64,000 bases of DNA from Sporomusa silvacetica DSM 10669 (GTDB lineage: Bacteria > Bacillota > Negativicutes > Sporomusales > Sporomusaceae): contig NZ_LSLK01000102.1 of NCBI RefSeq assembly GCF_002257705.1, positions 1 to 64,000 of the forward strand. The letters run 5' to 3'. A program made the translations under genes and the position numbers. Shown here piece after piece: positions 42,172-50,643 of this stretch (position 1 is its first letter; the number at the start of each line of letters is the position of its first letter). The notes under the pieces were generated by a model. It searched no databases. It was given only the letters and a program-made list of their open reading frames with translations, and was not told the DNA's origin.

Positions 42172-43557
42172 GTGGTGCAATCGGGTATAGAGAGCAGTAT
42201 TCAACTATTTGAGACGACTTGTGTCATGGTGGTGCTGGCGTATCTTCTGACCAGAACCAGCCTGAGCCGATTGTTGGTAGAGAGGCGCACTAAATATGGC
42301 TCCCTGATCCTCATCGCCATATTTAGTATTTTTTCGCTCTACGGGGCGTACAAGAATATTCCGATTAACGGTGGCTTTATCAGTACCCGCAGCTTAGGCT
42401 CGCTGGCGGCCGGATTGCTAGCAGGGCCCTGGATCGGATTGGGATCCAGCGTAGCGGGCGCGGTTCACCGTTTTTTGTTGGGGGGCTTTACTGTTGTGTC
42501 GGGTACCTTGTATGCTCTGTTGGCAGGGTTAGCCGGCGGCCTATTTTACCAGTGGAAAAAGGGCCGCCGTGTCACTGCCGCTGAAGCCGCGGCAGTGACT
42601 GCGGCGTACGAGATCTTTGCTGCCGCGATGACGCTGGCATTGGCACCAGAGTATGAAAAAGCCTTCCAATTAGTCTCACGCGGTTTTTTTGCTATGACAG
42701 CTATCAAATGCATTGGAGTATCGCTGTTCATCTTTATCATCAATAATTTCCGGGATGAGCAAGCCACCCGCGAGCTGAAAGAGAAAATGGACAGTGAACT
42801 ACAAGTAGCCCGCGATATTCAGATGAGCATCGTACCAAAATTGTTCCCGCCTTTTCCCAACTCCAACGAGTTTGACCTGTACGCTTTTTTGGAGCCGGCT
42901 AAGGCCGTAGGCGGTGACTTTTACGATTTTTTCTTCATCGATGATGAATATCTGTGTGTGGTCGTGGGGGATGTGTCGGGGAAAGGGGTGCCCGCCTCCT
43001 TGTTCATGGCTGTAGCGTTGACGCTGATCCGGGCCAGAGGCGTTGCAGAAACATCTCCGTCGGCCTTACTCAGTGGTGTAAACAATGAACTGTGCCGCGG
43101 CAATGAAGCTTCCATGTTCGCCACCGTTTTCTGCGGCATTCTTCACATCCCCACGGGCCGCATGGTGTATGCTAACGGTGGACACAACATCCCGTATCTG
43201 TATCGACAGGAGGGAGGCACGGTAGAAACACTGGCTTCTGTCAAAGGTATCGCTCTGGGGGTGATGGAGGATATGGTCTATGACTGTCAAGAGACCACGC
43301 TGGCATCCGGTGATGTTCTTATCATGTATACTGACGGTATCAATGAGGCGATGAATACCAGGTATGAACAGTTCGGTAATGACCGCCTGCAACAGGCGAT
43401 CCTGGATGCACCCGCACATTCAGTACGGGCTGTGGCGGCAGCCATTTTGGACAACGTCAAGAACCATACGGCCGGTGCCGAGCAGTCTGACGATATCACG
43501 TTGATGACTGTGTATTATAAGGGCTCACAGGCTACTGAGGGAGACAAAGCAAAATGA
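42172..43557 (+). CDS. Membrane PP2C-type phosphatase (5TM-LYT plus SpoIIE domain)
   Basis: A 461-residue protein. The N-terminal 190 residues hold five or more spans with NGGFISTRSLGSLAAGLLAGPWIGLGSS, the 5TM-LYT receptor type. A short coiled coil then leads to the SpoIIE/RsbU phosphatase domain: ARDIQMSIVPKLFPPFP, AVGGDFYDFF, VVVGDVSGKGVPASLFM and QSDDITLMTV with the metal-binding aspartates. It would dephosphorylate a STAS antagonist such as the one at 38400, turning on a sigma factor. Two GTG codons (42172, 42175) follow AAGGGGG; either may start. It ends four bases into the next gene. Confidence 0.92.
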   Translation: MVQSGIESSIQLFETTCVMVVLAYLLTRTSLSRLLVERRTKYGSLILIAIFSIFSLYGAYKNIPINGGFISTRSLGSLAAGLLAGPWIGLGSSVAGAVHRFLLGGFTVVSGTLYALLAGLAGGLFYQWKKGRRVTAAEAAAVTAAYEIFAAAMTLALAPEYEKAFQLVSRGFFAMTAIKCIGVSLFIFIINNFRDEQATRELKEKMDSELQVARDIQMSIVPKLFPPFPNSNEFDLYAFLEPAKAVGGDFYDFFFIDDEYLCVVVGDVSGKGVPASLFMAVALTLIRARGVAETSPSALLSGVNNELCRGNEASMFATVFCGILHIPTGRMVYANGGHNIPYLYRQEGGTVETLASVKGIALGVMEDMVYDCQETTLASGDVLIMYTDGINEAMNTRYEQFGNDRLQQAILDAPAHSVRAVAAAILDNVKNHTAGAEQSDDITLMTVYYKGSQATEGDKAK

Positions 43558-44717
43558 CTAAAGTCCGGCTCTGCTTAAAACTGGCAGCTGGCTGTCTGCT
43601 GCTGCTATGGCTGACAGTGGCTGCCGGTTCAGCCGGTCAATGGCAAAGGGACTACCATCCCAGCCCCAAAGCACAAGGCGGTAAATACCGCATAGCCTAT
43701 TGCGAGACAGAGTCCTTTCCCAACTATGCATCAACCTTGTATAACTTGGTGCAGGGGCTGGCCAAACTGGGATGGGTTACAGGAGTCGAAGCTTTACCGT
43801 ATACGCCCGGCCAAAAGGACACCCAGGCCATGTGGGAATGGCTGGCTACCCATAATACAGGACCGTATATTGAATTTGTGGCTAATGGCTATTATACCTA
43901 TCAAGCTGACCCCAGCACCCGTATTGCGGTACGGCAAGCAATTTTATCCCGCCTTAGTCACAATTCGGATATTGATATTATGTTAGCGATGGGAACATGG
44001 CCGGGGCAGGATTTGGCTACTGATGCTCACCATGTGCCGACATTAATTTTTTCCACCAGTAATGCTGTCAGGTCCGGAATTGTTGCTTCAGATAGCGATT
44101 CCGGACGCGACCATATCTGGGCGCATATGGATTCCAACCGTTACCGGCGACAGCTTGAGGTATTCCATGATATTTTTGGTTTCAAGCGGCTTGGTATCGT
44201 CTATGAAGATACTGTGATGGGGCGCAGTGTGGCTGCCCTCGAAGATGTAAATGCAGTAGCGCAAGAACGGGGCTTTGCAGTTGTATGGCGCCATGTGGAT
44301 GACAGAACCCGTCAGGGTGATCCCAATTTGTATGTCCGGCAGGCACTGGCAGCTCACCGCGAGTTGGCGGGCGAAGTGGATGCCATGTACTTGACACAAT
44401 ATTCCCATCGTTCTCCCGATATGCTGCCTGAACTGCTCCAACCATTCTATGACCAAAAAATTCCCGTGTTTGCCCAGCAATGGGGAAATGAGGGTGTCAA
44501 TGGAGCCTTGCTGAGTGTATCGACAATGGACTTCAGCGGTATCGGACACTTCGGTGCAGAGGTTATCATCCGTACGCTGCAGGGAGAAAAGCCCCGCAGC
44601 ATACCGCAGGTTTTTGAGAGAACGCCGCTTATCGTGTTAAACCTGAAGGTGGCGGCCCAGATTGGCTGGACTGTACCGGTAGACATCATCCTGTCTGCCG
44701 ATGATGTCTACCGCTAA
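43554..44717 (+). CDS. ABC_sub_bind-type periplasmic binding protein
   Basis: A 387-residue exported protein. A signal peptide (about residues 1-26) is followed by a two-lobe binding fold of the ABC_sub_bind (DUF534) type: YRIAYCETESFPNYASTLYNLVQGLAKLGW, DIDIMLAMGTWPGQDLAT and FGFKRLGIVYEDTVMGRSV. There is no lipobox cysteine. No ABC permease or ATPase is near; with the phosphatase before and the sensor-MFS after, it may be a ligand sensor for signalling rather than a transporter part. ATG overlaps the previous stop (ATGA). Confidence 0.85.
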   Translation: MTKVRLCLKLAAGCLLLLWLTVAAGSAGQWQRDYHPSPKAQGGKYRIAYCETESFPNYASTLYNLVQGLAKLGWVTGVEALPYTPGQKDTQAMWEWLATHNTGPYIEFVANGYYTYQADPSTRIAVRQAILSRLSHNSDIDIMLAMGTWPGQDLATDAHHVPTLIFSTSNAVRSGIVASDSDSGRDHIWAHMDSNRYRRQLEVFHDIFGFKRLGIVYEDTVMGRSVAALEDVNAVAQERGFAVVWRHVDDRTRQGDPNLYVRQALAAHRELAGEVDAMYLTQYSHRSPDMLPELLQPFYDQKIPVFAQQWGNEGVNGALLSVSTMDFSGIGHFGAEVIIRTLQGEKPRSIPQVFERTPLIVLNLKVAAQIGWTVPVDIILSADDVYR

Positions 44718-44756
44718 GATATCCGTATGGGGGACATACAGAGAAAGGAGGCTGAT

Positions 44757-47108
44757 ATGGTGAGCAAAAGACGGGGCTGGCCGTTGTATCTCACGGCCGG
44801 AGTGCTGCTGCTGGTCATGGTGGCGATGAATCTGTGGCTCAATGCAGCCTCTTTCAAGAAACACTATGCTGATTCACTGGCGGCCAGTTATGCTGCAGCC
44901 GCTGCGCGCAGTCAGCTCAACATCGAATATGCAGTGAAATACGGCAAACAGTTAGTAAACTTTTATGGCATGCCGGAACTTCTGGCCAGTGTACAGCAGG
45001 CGGCACCGGGAGTAGATAATGTCCGGATACTATTGCCAGACGGAACGATTGCTTGGCAGTTGCAAAAGGAAGAGAACGATCTGGCAGCATCCACGCCGGC
45101 AGTCGGGATGCAGGCTGGCAGTGCCGGGTATAAGCTGGTGCGGCAAGGCAGTGCTTATCACTGTCTCTTGCCTCTGAGGAACAAAGACGGACAGTTGATC
45201 GGATCAATGGACATTCTGTTTCCAGAAAAGATGGTCGAAGGCCAAGTCACCGCTTTTCTGCAGCAGAGTGTACTTGGTGCGGCTGCGGCAACTGCCGCAG
45301 GTTTACTGGCTTTGCTGGTATTCTTTTTGACGGTGCCGATCTATGATGCTACTGGACAGCTGCGCCGCAAAGTTTTCCTAAGCCTTGCTCTGGCAGCACT
45401 GTCAGTTCCTCAACTGGCATTTGGTTATCATAACCTGTCCGTCCAGCAAGAAGCTTACCGTCAAACGGCCGTCAACAATACCCACATCGCTGCTCAGGCG
45501 GTCATAGCTGATCTGCATTTCATCCTAGATAAAACCGGCGGCTATTCTCAAGTCAGCGGCCTGGATGCCTGGCTGGGGAAAACGGTCCGACTCGTACCGG
45601 AACTATCTAATCTGGCCATCGTCGACGATGGGAGAGTGGTCGCTACCGCTAAACAGGAACCACTTCTGGCAAGTGGTGTACCATCACCTGACTGGGATTA
45701 TCGTATGCCTGTGAACGCCGGTCCAGGACATAGCGAGATCGTCGTGTCTTTGGCCGCCAATTACATCGAAGAGCAGGTCATGGCCATCGCTTTCGACGGA
45801 CTGACGATGACGCTGGTTTCCTGTTTTTTTGCCGTCGAAATTTTGTTACTGCTGCTGATGGTTCAGGCTCGGAGGGCCGGCCCAGCCAACGCTGATTATA
45901 GTGCCACCAATATCCGGGTTATCCGTCCCTTAGCCTTCCTGTTTTATCTGTCCTACTTCATTACGATCATCTTGATACCTTTGCGTATGAATCAGATCGC
46001 CTATCCCGTAGCTGGTTTGCCCCTGGAACTGATCCTGGGTCTGCCCATCTCGGCCGAATTCATTACATCGGCGCTGGCAGCTTTCGCCGGGGGATTCATC
46101 ATCGACCGCAAGGGCTGGAAACGTCTGATGTACGTCGGTTTGGCCGGTTTTTCCGCTGGCTCGCTCCTTTCCTGGCTGGCAGACAGTATGCTGTTGTTCA
46201 TTGCAGCCAGAGCGGTGACAGGGGTAGGTTACGGCTGTGTGTGGCTGTCATTGCGGCGAGCCATGGCTGCCGAGGAGACACAGGAGCAGCAGGCTATGGG
46301 TTTTTCGGCTCTGAATGCGGGGCTCTACGCCGCCAATCTGTGCGGCTGTGCTTTTGGCGCTATACTGGCTGACCGTTTGGGGTATGCCGCAGTATTTATG
46401 CTGGCTGGCGTATTCAGTCTGCTAGCGGCGGCTGGAGCCAGGTTGCTGCTGGACCCTGCGGCGGGGCAGAAGATGCCTACAGGTTCGAGCGTTGCAGGAG
46501 CAGGCATGAAGGTAGCGGCGTTCTTTGCGGACCGGCAGGTAGCTGTATTTTTTCTGGGCATCATCATTCCGTCATCAGCCTGTATGGTGGGCTTCCTGCA
46601 ATATTTCCTGCCTCTGTACTTCAGTGCGTCGGGCCTGGCCATATCCAATGCAGGTCGGGCTTTTATGGTTTATGCCGTATGTATCGTGTATTTCGGGCCC
46701 TACATCACCAGATACACGGGCAAGATGAAACATCTGGGCCGTATTCTGGTGACCTCAACGTCAGTTGGTGCCCTGGGGATGTTCCTGTTCGCCGGCGGCT
46801 CGTCACTGTATGCCGCCTATGCTACGGTGCTGCTGCTGGGGTTATCGGACAGTGTGGGCCAGGCGGTGCGGAATGCATATTTTTTACAGCTACCGGCCAC
46901 CAGACAAATGGGGCAGGGTACAGCACTAGGTTTATTCAGTATGGTGTGGAAAGTGGGCCAGATGCTGGGCCCTCTATTCTTCGGCCTGCTGCTGCCGTGG
47001 GGACCTTCGGCGACGCTATTGGCAGCCGGATTGGTTTATAGTGCGGCCATCATTATTTTTTGGCTGCATCAGCGGCAGAATCGGGAGTCACTGGCTATAG
47101 GGAGATGA
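44757..47108 (+). CDS. Fusion of extracytoplasmic sensor domains with an MFS transporter
   Basis: A 783-residue protein of unusual build. Residues 1-30 hold a membrane span, then an outside domain (about 30-180) with a Cache-like strand VDNVRILLPDGTIAWQL and a GQLIGSMDILFP end, another span, a second outside domain (about 225-345) with LSNLAIVDDGRVVATAK, then a span and a full 12-span MFS part from about 375. MFS motif A-like GGFIIDRKGWKRLMYVGL is clear, and the second half includes FGPYITRYTGKMKHLGR. AAAGGAGG precedes ATG 44757. It may sense a ligand and move it, or use the MFS part as a signalling module. Confidence 0.85.
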   Translation: MVSKRRGWPLYLTAGVLLLVMVAMNLWLNAASFKKHYADSLAASYAAAAARSQLNIEYAVKYGKQLVNFYGMPELLASVQQAAPGVDNVRILLPDGTIAWQLQKEENDLAASTPAVGMQAGSAGYKLVRQGSAYHCLLPLRNKDGQLIGSMDILFPEKMVEGQVTAFLQQSVLGAAAATAAGLLALLVFFLTVPIYDATGQLRRKVFLSLALAALSVPQLAFGYHNLSVQQEAYRQTAVNNTHIAAQAVIADLHFILDKTGGYSQVSGLDAWLGKTVRLVPELSNLAIVDDGRVVATAKQEPLLASGVPSPDWDYRMPVNAGPGHSEIVVSLAANYIEEQVMAIAFDGLTMTLVSCFFAVEILLLLLMVQARRAGPANADYSATNIRVIRPLAFLFYLSYFITIILIPLRMNQIAYPVAGLPLELILGLPISAEFITSALAAFAGGFIIDRKGWKRLMYVGLAGFSAGSLLSWLADSMLLFIAARAVTGVGYGCVWLSLRRAMAAEETQEQQAMGFSALNAGLYAANLCGCAFGAILADRLGYAAVFMLAGVFSLLAAAGARLLLDPAAGQKMPTGSSVAGAGMKVAAFFADRQVAVFFLGIIIPSSACMVGFLQYFLPLYFSASGLAISNAGRAFMVYAVCIVYFGPYITRYTGKMKHLGRILVTSTSVGALGMFLFAGGSSLYAAYATVLLLGLSDSVGQAVRNAYFLQLPATRQMGQGTALGLFSMVWKVGQMLGPLFFGLLLPWGPSATLLAAGLVYSAAIIIFWLHQRQNRESLAIGR

Positions 47109-47113
47109 GGTTG

Positions 47114-48310
47114 ATGAACACAAAAGAGAAATTTACGGGTTATCTGTTCGGCCACGAACAGCTACGATATGACGGCCGCCATGGTGATGTGATCGATCTG
47201 GGCCTGGGCGTAAGCCCCCTGGGACCGGCGGCGGAATTGACGGCACGCCTAGCGAACCGCAACGATACGACGTGGTTGCCAGAACTGGCACATTATCCCC
47301 AGGATCCGACCCATCGGGAGACGTGCAGGATGCTGCTGGACGGAATGGATATGACGGATGTGCCGGCGGAGGCGGTGGTTTTTTCCTCCCAAGGCAGTAT
47401 AGGGGCAGCAGATGAGGTTGTCCGCTTTTTAGCACGCCAGGGATATCATACCCTGTTTGTCCCCACATACTCATTTCCAGATATCTACCGGCTGGCGATG
47501 CGGAGCGGTCTTCGCTACCGCCCCGTGAGCGGCATGAGTCTAAATCCCCTCGATGCGGCCGCCGCCATGCTGAAGCTGAACAGGAGCGAGCTCAAGGGTG
47601 CCATCGTATACCTGGATTATCCGAATAATCCCTTTGGCGGCGCTGATGCCGAACTGATGCGCCGGCTTACGGTGCATGCCGTGCGTCATGGAGCGCTACC
47701 GCTGGTCGACCTGGCTTTTGCCGAAATCCTGGGCGATGAATTCCGGCAGGCGGCGAAGTTTGTCGTCGACAACGGCGGGATCATACTGGGGTCGTTATCC
47801 AAGACCCAGGGATTACCCCATCTGCGGCTGGGCTATGCTGTTGTCAGTCCCGCACTATTGGATAAGGGGTACAGCGGTGCTCAGCGGCTGCTTTTTCTGC
47901 TCAGTCCACTGGCTAACCTGATTCTCCGGACATTATTTGAACGATCCCCAGGCCAGGAGCATCTGGCTTGGCATCATGCCCGCCGGGTGCGTGAGCATAA
48001 CTGTCGTACCAACAGGCTGCTGTATGAGGGACTGAGGGACATGGGGCTGGCTGTGGGCTGCACAGATGAGCGCAGCCATCTGCAGGTGGTTATGGCAAAA
48101 GTGCCTGATCTCTGGCAACGGCTCATGCTCCATGGGGTGATCACGGAAAGTTTGCAGGATTATGATATCACTCTCAAGGGCTGCAGCGCACGCTGTGCTC
48201 CCTTGGGTCATCAGGCGGTGCGGCTGCTTACTCCGGCACCGGGACAGTTGACAGAAGTATTATTCAGGATAGAGCAGGCACAATCTGATTCATACAAGGA
48301 GGCGCTATGA
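47114..48310 (+). CDS. PLP-dependent aminotransferase class I/II
   Basis: A 398-residue fold-type I enzyme near HisC/CobD-type aminotransferases. YLDYPNNPFGG is the NPxG-type block, LVDLAFAEI holds the PLP aspartate, and GSLSKTQGLPHLRLGYAV has the Schiff base Lys230. An in-frame ATG at 47105 inside the overlap with the previous gene is an alternative start. No histidine or cobalamin operon genes are adjacent, and the operon context (sensor, PPTase) hints at a secondary product. Substrate unknown. Confidence 0.88.
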   Translation: MNTKEKFTGYLFGHEQLRYDGRHGDVIDLGLGVSPLGPAAELTARLANRNDTTWLPELAHYPQDPTHRETCRMLLDGMDMTDVPAEAVVFSSQGSIGAADEVVRFLARQGYHTLFVPTYSFPDIYRLAMRSGLRYRPVSGMSLNPLDAAAAMLKLNRSELKGAIVYLDYPNNPFGGADAELMRRLTVHAVRHGALPLVDLAFAEILGDEFRQAAKFVVDNGGIILGSLSKTQGLPHLRLGYAVVSPALLDKGYSGAQRLLFLLSPLANLILRTLFERSPGQEHLAWHHARRVREHNCRTNRLLYEGLRDMGLAVGCTDERSHLQVVMAKVPDLWQRLMLHGVITESLQDYDITLKGCSARCAPLGHQAVRLLTPAPGQLTEVLFRIEQAQSDSYKEAL

Positions 48311-49038
48311 TGAGCGTAAAAGTGATTGATGAAATACGCATTCCCCAGCCCAATGGCAGCTGTCTGTGCTACACGATTCAGCGGCTGGCACCTCAGCACT
48401 TGTCGGCTGTAGTGGATCTGCAGCAACAGGCAAGGCACCATGCGGCAGAGAATGATGCGATTTTTATGGAAAGGCCCACAGATATTTTAGCTGCTTGTCT
48501 TGCTGACGAAGGCGTAGCCGTAGGAGCTTTTGCAGCTGACCAACTAGTTGCTTTTCGACTGCTGTATTATCCGGGTAAATTCAATCAAGGTGAATATGCC
48601 GGACTACCTCCAGAAGAATGGAACAAAGTTGTCCATCTGGAAATCGGAGTTGTCCACCCACTGCACCGTGGTCATGCTTTGCAGCGGCGGCTAACTGCCC
48701 AGGTCTTGGCCGAGGCGGGTGATCTGCGCTGCAAGCGGTATTTGTGTTCTGTTGTGTCACCGCAGAATTACCCGAGTATCAAAGACAAGCTGGTCGTCGG
48801 TATGCCGGTAGTACGGTTATTGGAACTGCCTGGCGGGCATTGGCGCTACATCTTCTGCCGGGACAGGATGAAGCCGGCGCAGTTCGATGAAGCTGCGGCC
48901 ATCTATGTCAGTGTGAATGACCGGGAACGGCAGCTGGAGCTGCTGAGTCAGGGCTACCAGGGATTCCGGGTCGAGAAGCTCAGCCACGACGCAGTTCTGT
49001 GGTACGGGGTACCTCAGCGCCAAGATAAGGTACAGTGA
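48307..49038 (+). CDS. GNAT-like acyltransferase
   Basis: A 243-residue protein with a GNAT-like centre: HLEIGVVHPLHRGHALQRRLTAQVLAEAG includes the acyl-CoA loop (R/Q-x-x-G-x-A-type), after ADQLVAFRLLYYPG. The C-terminal 70 residues are an extra domain. It overlaps the aminotransferase stop by four bases, so the two proteins are made together; it may acylate the aminotransferase product. Substrate unknown. Confidence 0.75.
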   Translation: MMSVKVIDEIRIPQPNGSCLCYTIQRLAPQHLSAVVDLQQQARHHAAENDAIFMERPTDILAACLADEGVAVGAFAADQLVAFRLLYYPGKFNQGEYAGLPPEEWNKVVHLEIGVVHPLHRGHALQRRLTAQVLAEAGDLRCKRYLCSVVSPQNYPSIKDKLVVGMPVVRLLELPGGHWRYIFCRDRMKPAQFDEAAAIYVSVNDRERQLELLSQGYQGFRVEKLSHDAVLWYGVPQRQDKVQ

Positions 49039-49257
49039 CAGGTGGATATTGTCAGTACGGCAGTTATTTGGATATGTTAAAAGAAACGGGATATCAGTTT
49101 TTGTGCGAGCCGCCATTATAGGCGGTTTTTTTTCCCAGAGGGAAAGGTTAACTTTTGCGACAAATAAAGTATTAAAAAGTATGTAGGACTTTCTGTAAAA
49201 ATTGTCGAAGAGAAATATTACCAGTTACAAAAAATTAATGTAGAAAGGAAAGAATTT

Positions 49258-49380
49258 GTGGAGAATATGATGAAGGACGTCAGTGCACATACTGTTGGTA
49301 CTGAGCGGTATGACGTTACCCTGCTGGTTTTGACATACCGTGGGATTCAGATGCACAAGAGACAGCCTCATGATAAATGA
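49258..49380 (+). CDS. Small ORF overlapping the phosphopantetheinyl transferase start
   Basis: A 40-codon frame (GTG 49258, or ATG 49267 just inside) follows AAAGGAAAG and ends in ATGATAAATGA, so its last 11 bases contain the start of the next gene. This layout suggests translational coupling, which would explain why the next gene lacks a good ribosome binding site. The peptide (MMKDVSAHTVGTERYDVTLL and a basic tail) is not recognised. It may be a true small protein or only a ribosome-loading leader. Confidence 0.4.
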   Translation: MENMMKDVSAHTVGTERYDVTLLVLTYRGIQMHKRQPHDK

Positions 49381-50068
49381 CTTAGTCATATATGCCGCCC
49401 GGATTCCCAATTTGAGTGAACAGGATATTTTCTGGTATGCTGCTGCCCTGCTAGCCGAACGGCAAAAAAAGATAACAAGTTACAGACAAAGAAATGACCG
49501 GTTGCGGTCATTGACTGCTGGCTTATTACTTAGACAAGCGCTGGAAAACGACTGCGATATTGCTATTGGCGATACAAACCTGTTGCTTACTGATTACGGT
49601 AAGCCTTATCTGGCTGGCAGGCCAAATGTAAACTTCAATATATCCCATTCCGGTGATTGGGTGGTATGTGCGGTTGATAAGCAACCGGTAGGCATTGATA
49701 TTGAGAAAATAGAAGTACCTGTGGACCTGAAATTGGTGAAACATTTTTTTTCCCAGCAAGAGTATGCTGACATTAGTTCATTACATGTTCAGGAGCAGGC
49801 TACCCGTTTTTTTCAGGTTTGGACACATAAAGAAAGCTATGTAAAAGCATTGGGGATAGGACTTTACATGCCGTTAAATTCGTTTACTGTCGGTATTTCA
49901 GACAACGACTATTCGGTGCTTGTGGACGAGGGTAAACAACTTTGGTTTTTAAAAGAGTATGAGGTGGATAAGGACTATGTGCTGACCGTGTGCGCCGCCC
50001 ATAACCTTTTTCCTCCTACGGTAACCATACGGGATGTGCTTGAATCTAATAAAAGGCTGGTGGTGTGA
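49370..50068 (+). CDS. 4'-phosphopantetheinyl transferase (Sfp type)
   Basis: A 232-residue Sfp-type enzyme that moves the phosphopantetheine arm of CoA to a carrier protein. Signatures are YGKPYL, NFNISHSGDWVVCAV, VGIDIEKIE (magnesium site) and FFQVWTHKESYVKALGIGL (the W-x-x-KE-x-x-K motif). ATG 49370 overlaps the end of a small frame; a GTG at 49340 is also possible. There is no carrier protein, NRPS or PKS gene nearby, so it may serve a distant pathway or be the only such enzyme of the cell besides AcpS. Confidence 0.93.
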   Translation: MINDLVIYAARIPNLSEQDIFWYAAALLAERQKKITSYRQRNDRLRSLTAGLLLRQALENDCDIAIGDTNLLLTDYGKPYLAGRPNVNFNISHSGDWVVCAVDKQPVGIDIEKIEVPVDLKLVKHFFSQQEYADISSLHVQEQATRFFQVWTHKESYVKALGIGLYMPLNSFTVGISDNDYSVLVDEGKQLWFLKEYEVDKDYVLTVCAAHNLFPPTVTIRDVLESNKRLVV

Positions 50069-50488
50069 ATGGCAAAGAAGCAGACGATGATCTTGAAAAA
50101 CAACCTTGACGAACTGGAGAAACTCAGCACGAATCTTGAAGAGTTTTTTGAAGAAAATGATATTGCCCCCAAGATATTGTTTCAAGTAAATTTGGCGCTG
50201 GATGAGCTTGTCACCAATATTATTTCTTATGCATACTCTGACTGTTTAGCCCACGAAGTGCTTATTGAGATTAGTTTTGCGGATAGCACAATTAGTCTGA
50301 CAGTTTCTGACGATGGAGTGGCCTTTGACCCGATGACTATTCCCGAGCCTGACCTTAACCAGTCGGCCGAGAACCGGGAAATTGGCGGATTGGGCATCCA
50401 TTTCGTGCGGAAGAACATGGATAGCATGGAATATCAGCGACTGGACGGACGAAATATACTTTCTTTAAAAAAAATGGTTGGTTCATAA
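50069..50488 (+). CDS. RsbW/SpoIIAB-like serine kinase (anti-sigma type)
   Basis: A 139-residue GHKL ATPase domain protein. NLALDELVTNIISYAY is the N-box, VSDDGVAFDP the G1 box and GGLGIHFVRKNMDSMEY the G2 box. It starts one base after the transferase stop. It would bind and block a sigma factor or phosphorylate a STAS protein; the phosphatase at 42172 begins the same run and the STAS protein at 38400 lies just outside, so all three parts of a partner switch are near. Confidence 0.92.
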   Translation: MAKKQTMILKNNLDELEKLSTNLEEFFEENDIAPKILFQVNLALDELVTNIISYAYSDCLAHEVLIEISFADSTISLTVSDDGVAFDPMTIPEPDLNQSAENREIGGLGIHFVRKNMDSMEYQRLDGRNILSLKKMVGS

Positions 50489-50516
50489 ATTATATGGACC
50501 AACCTTTCCATTTTTA
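50473..50516 (+). terminator. Terminator at the end of the PP2C-RsbW run
   Basis: GGTTGGTTCATA pairs with TATGGACCAACC (overlapping the stop codon region), then TTTCCATTTTT. Confidence 0.75.
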
Positions 50517-50643
50517 TACATAAAAATAAAGGAGTTTACTGGAAAATGTAGAATACAGTAAAAAACATAATTATCAATAATATCAAAAAATGCAAAATAA
50601 TGTATCACAATAATTACTAGAATAGCGAAAGCTTGGGGATATA

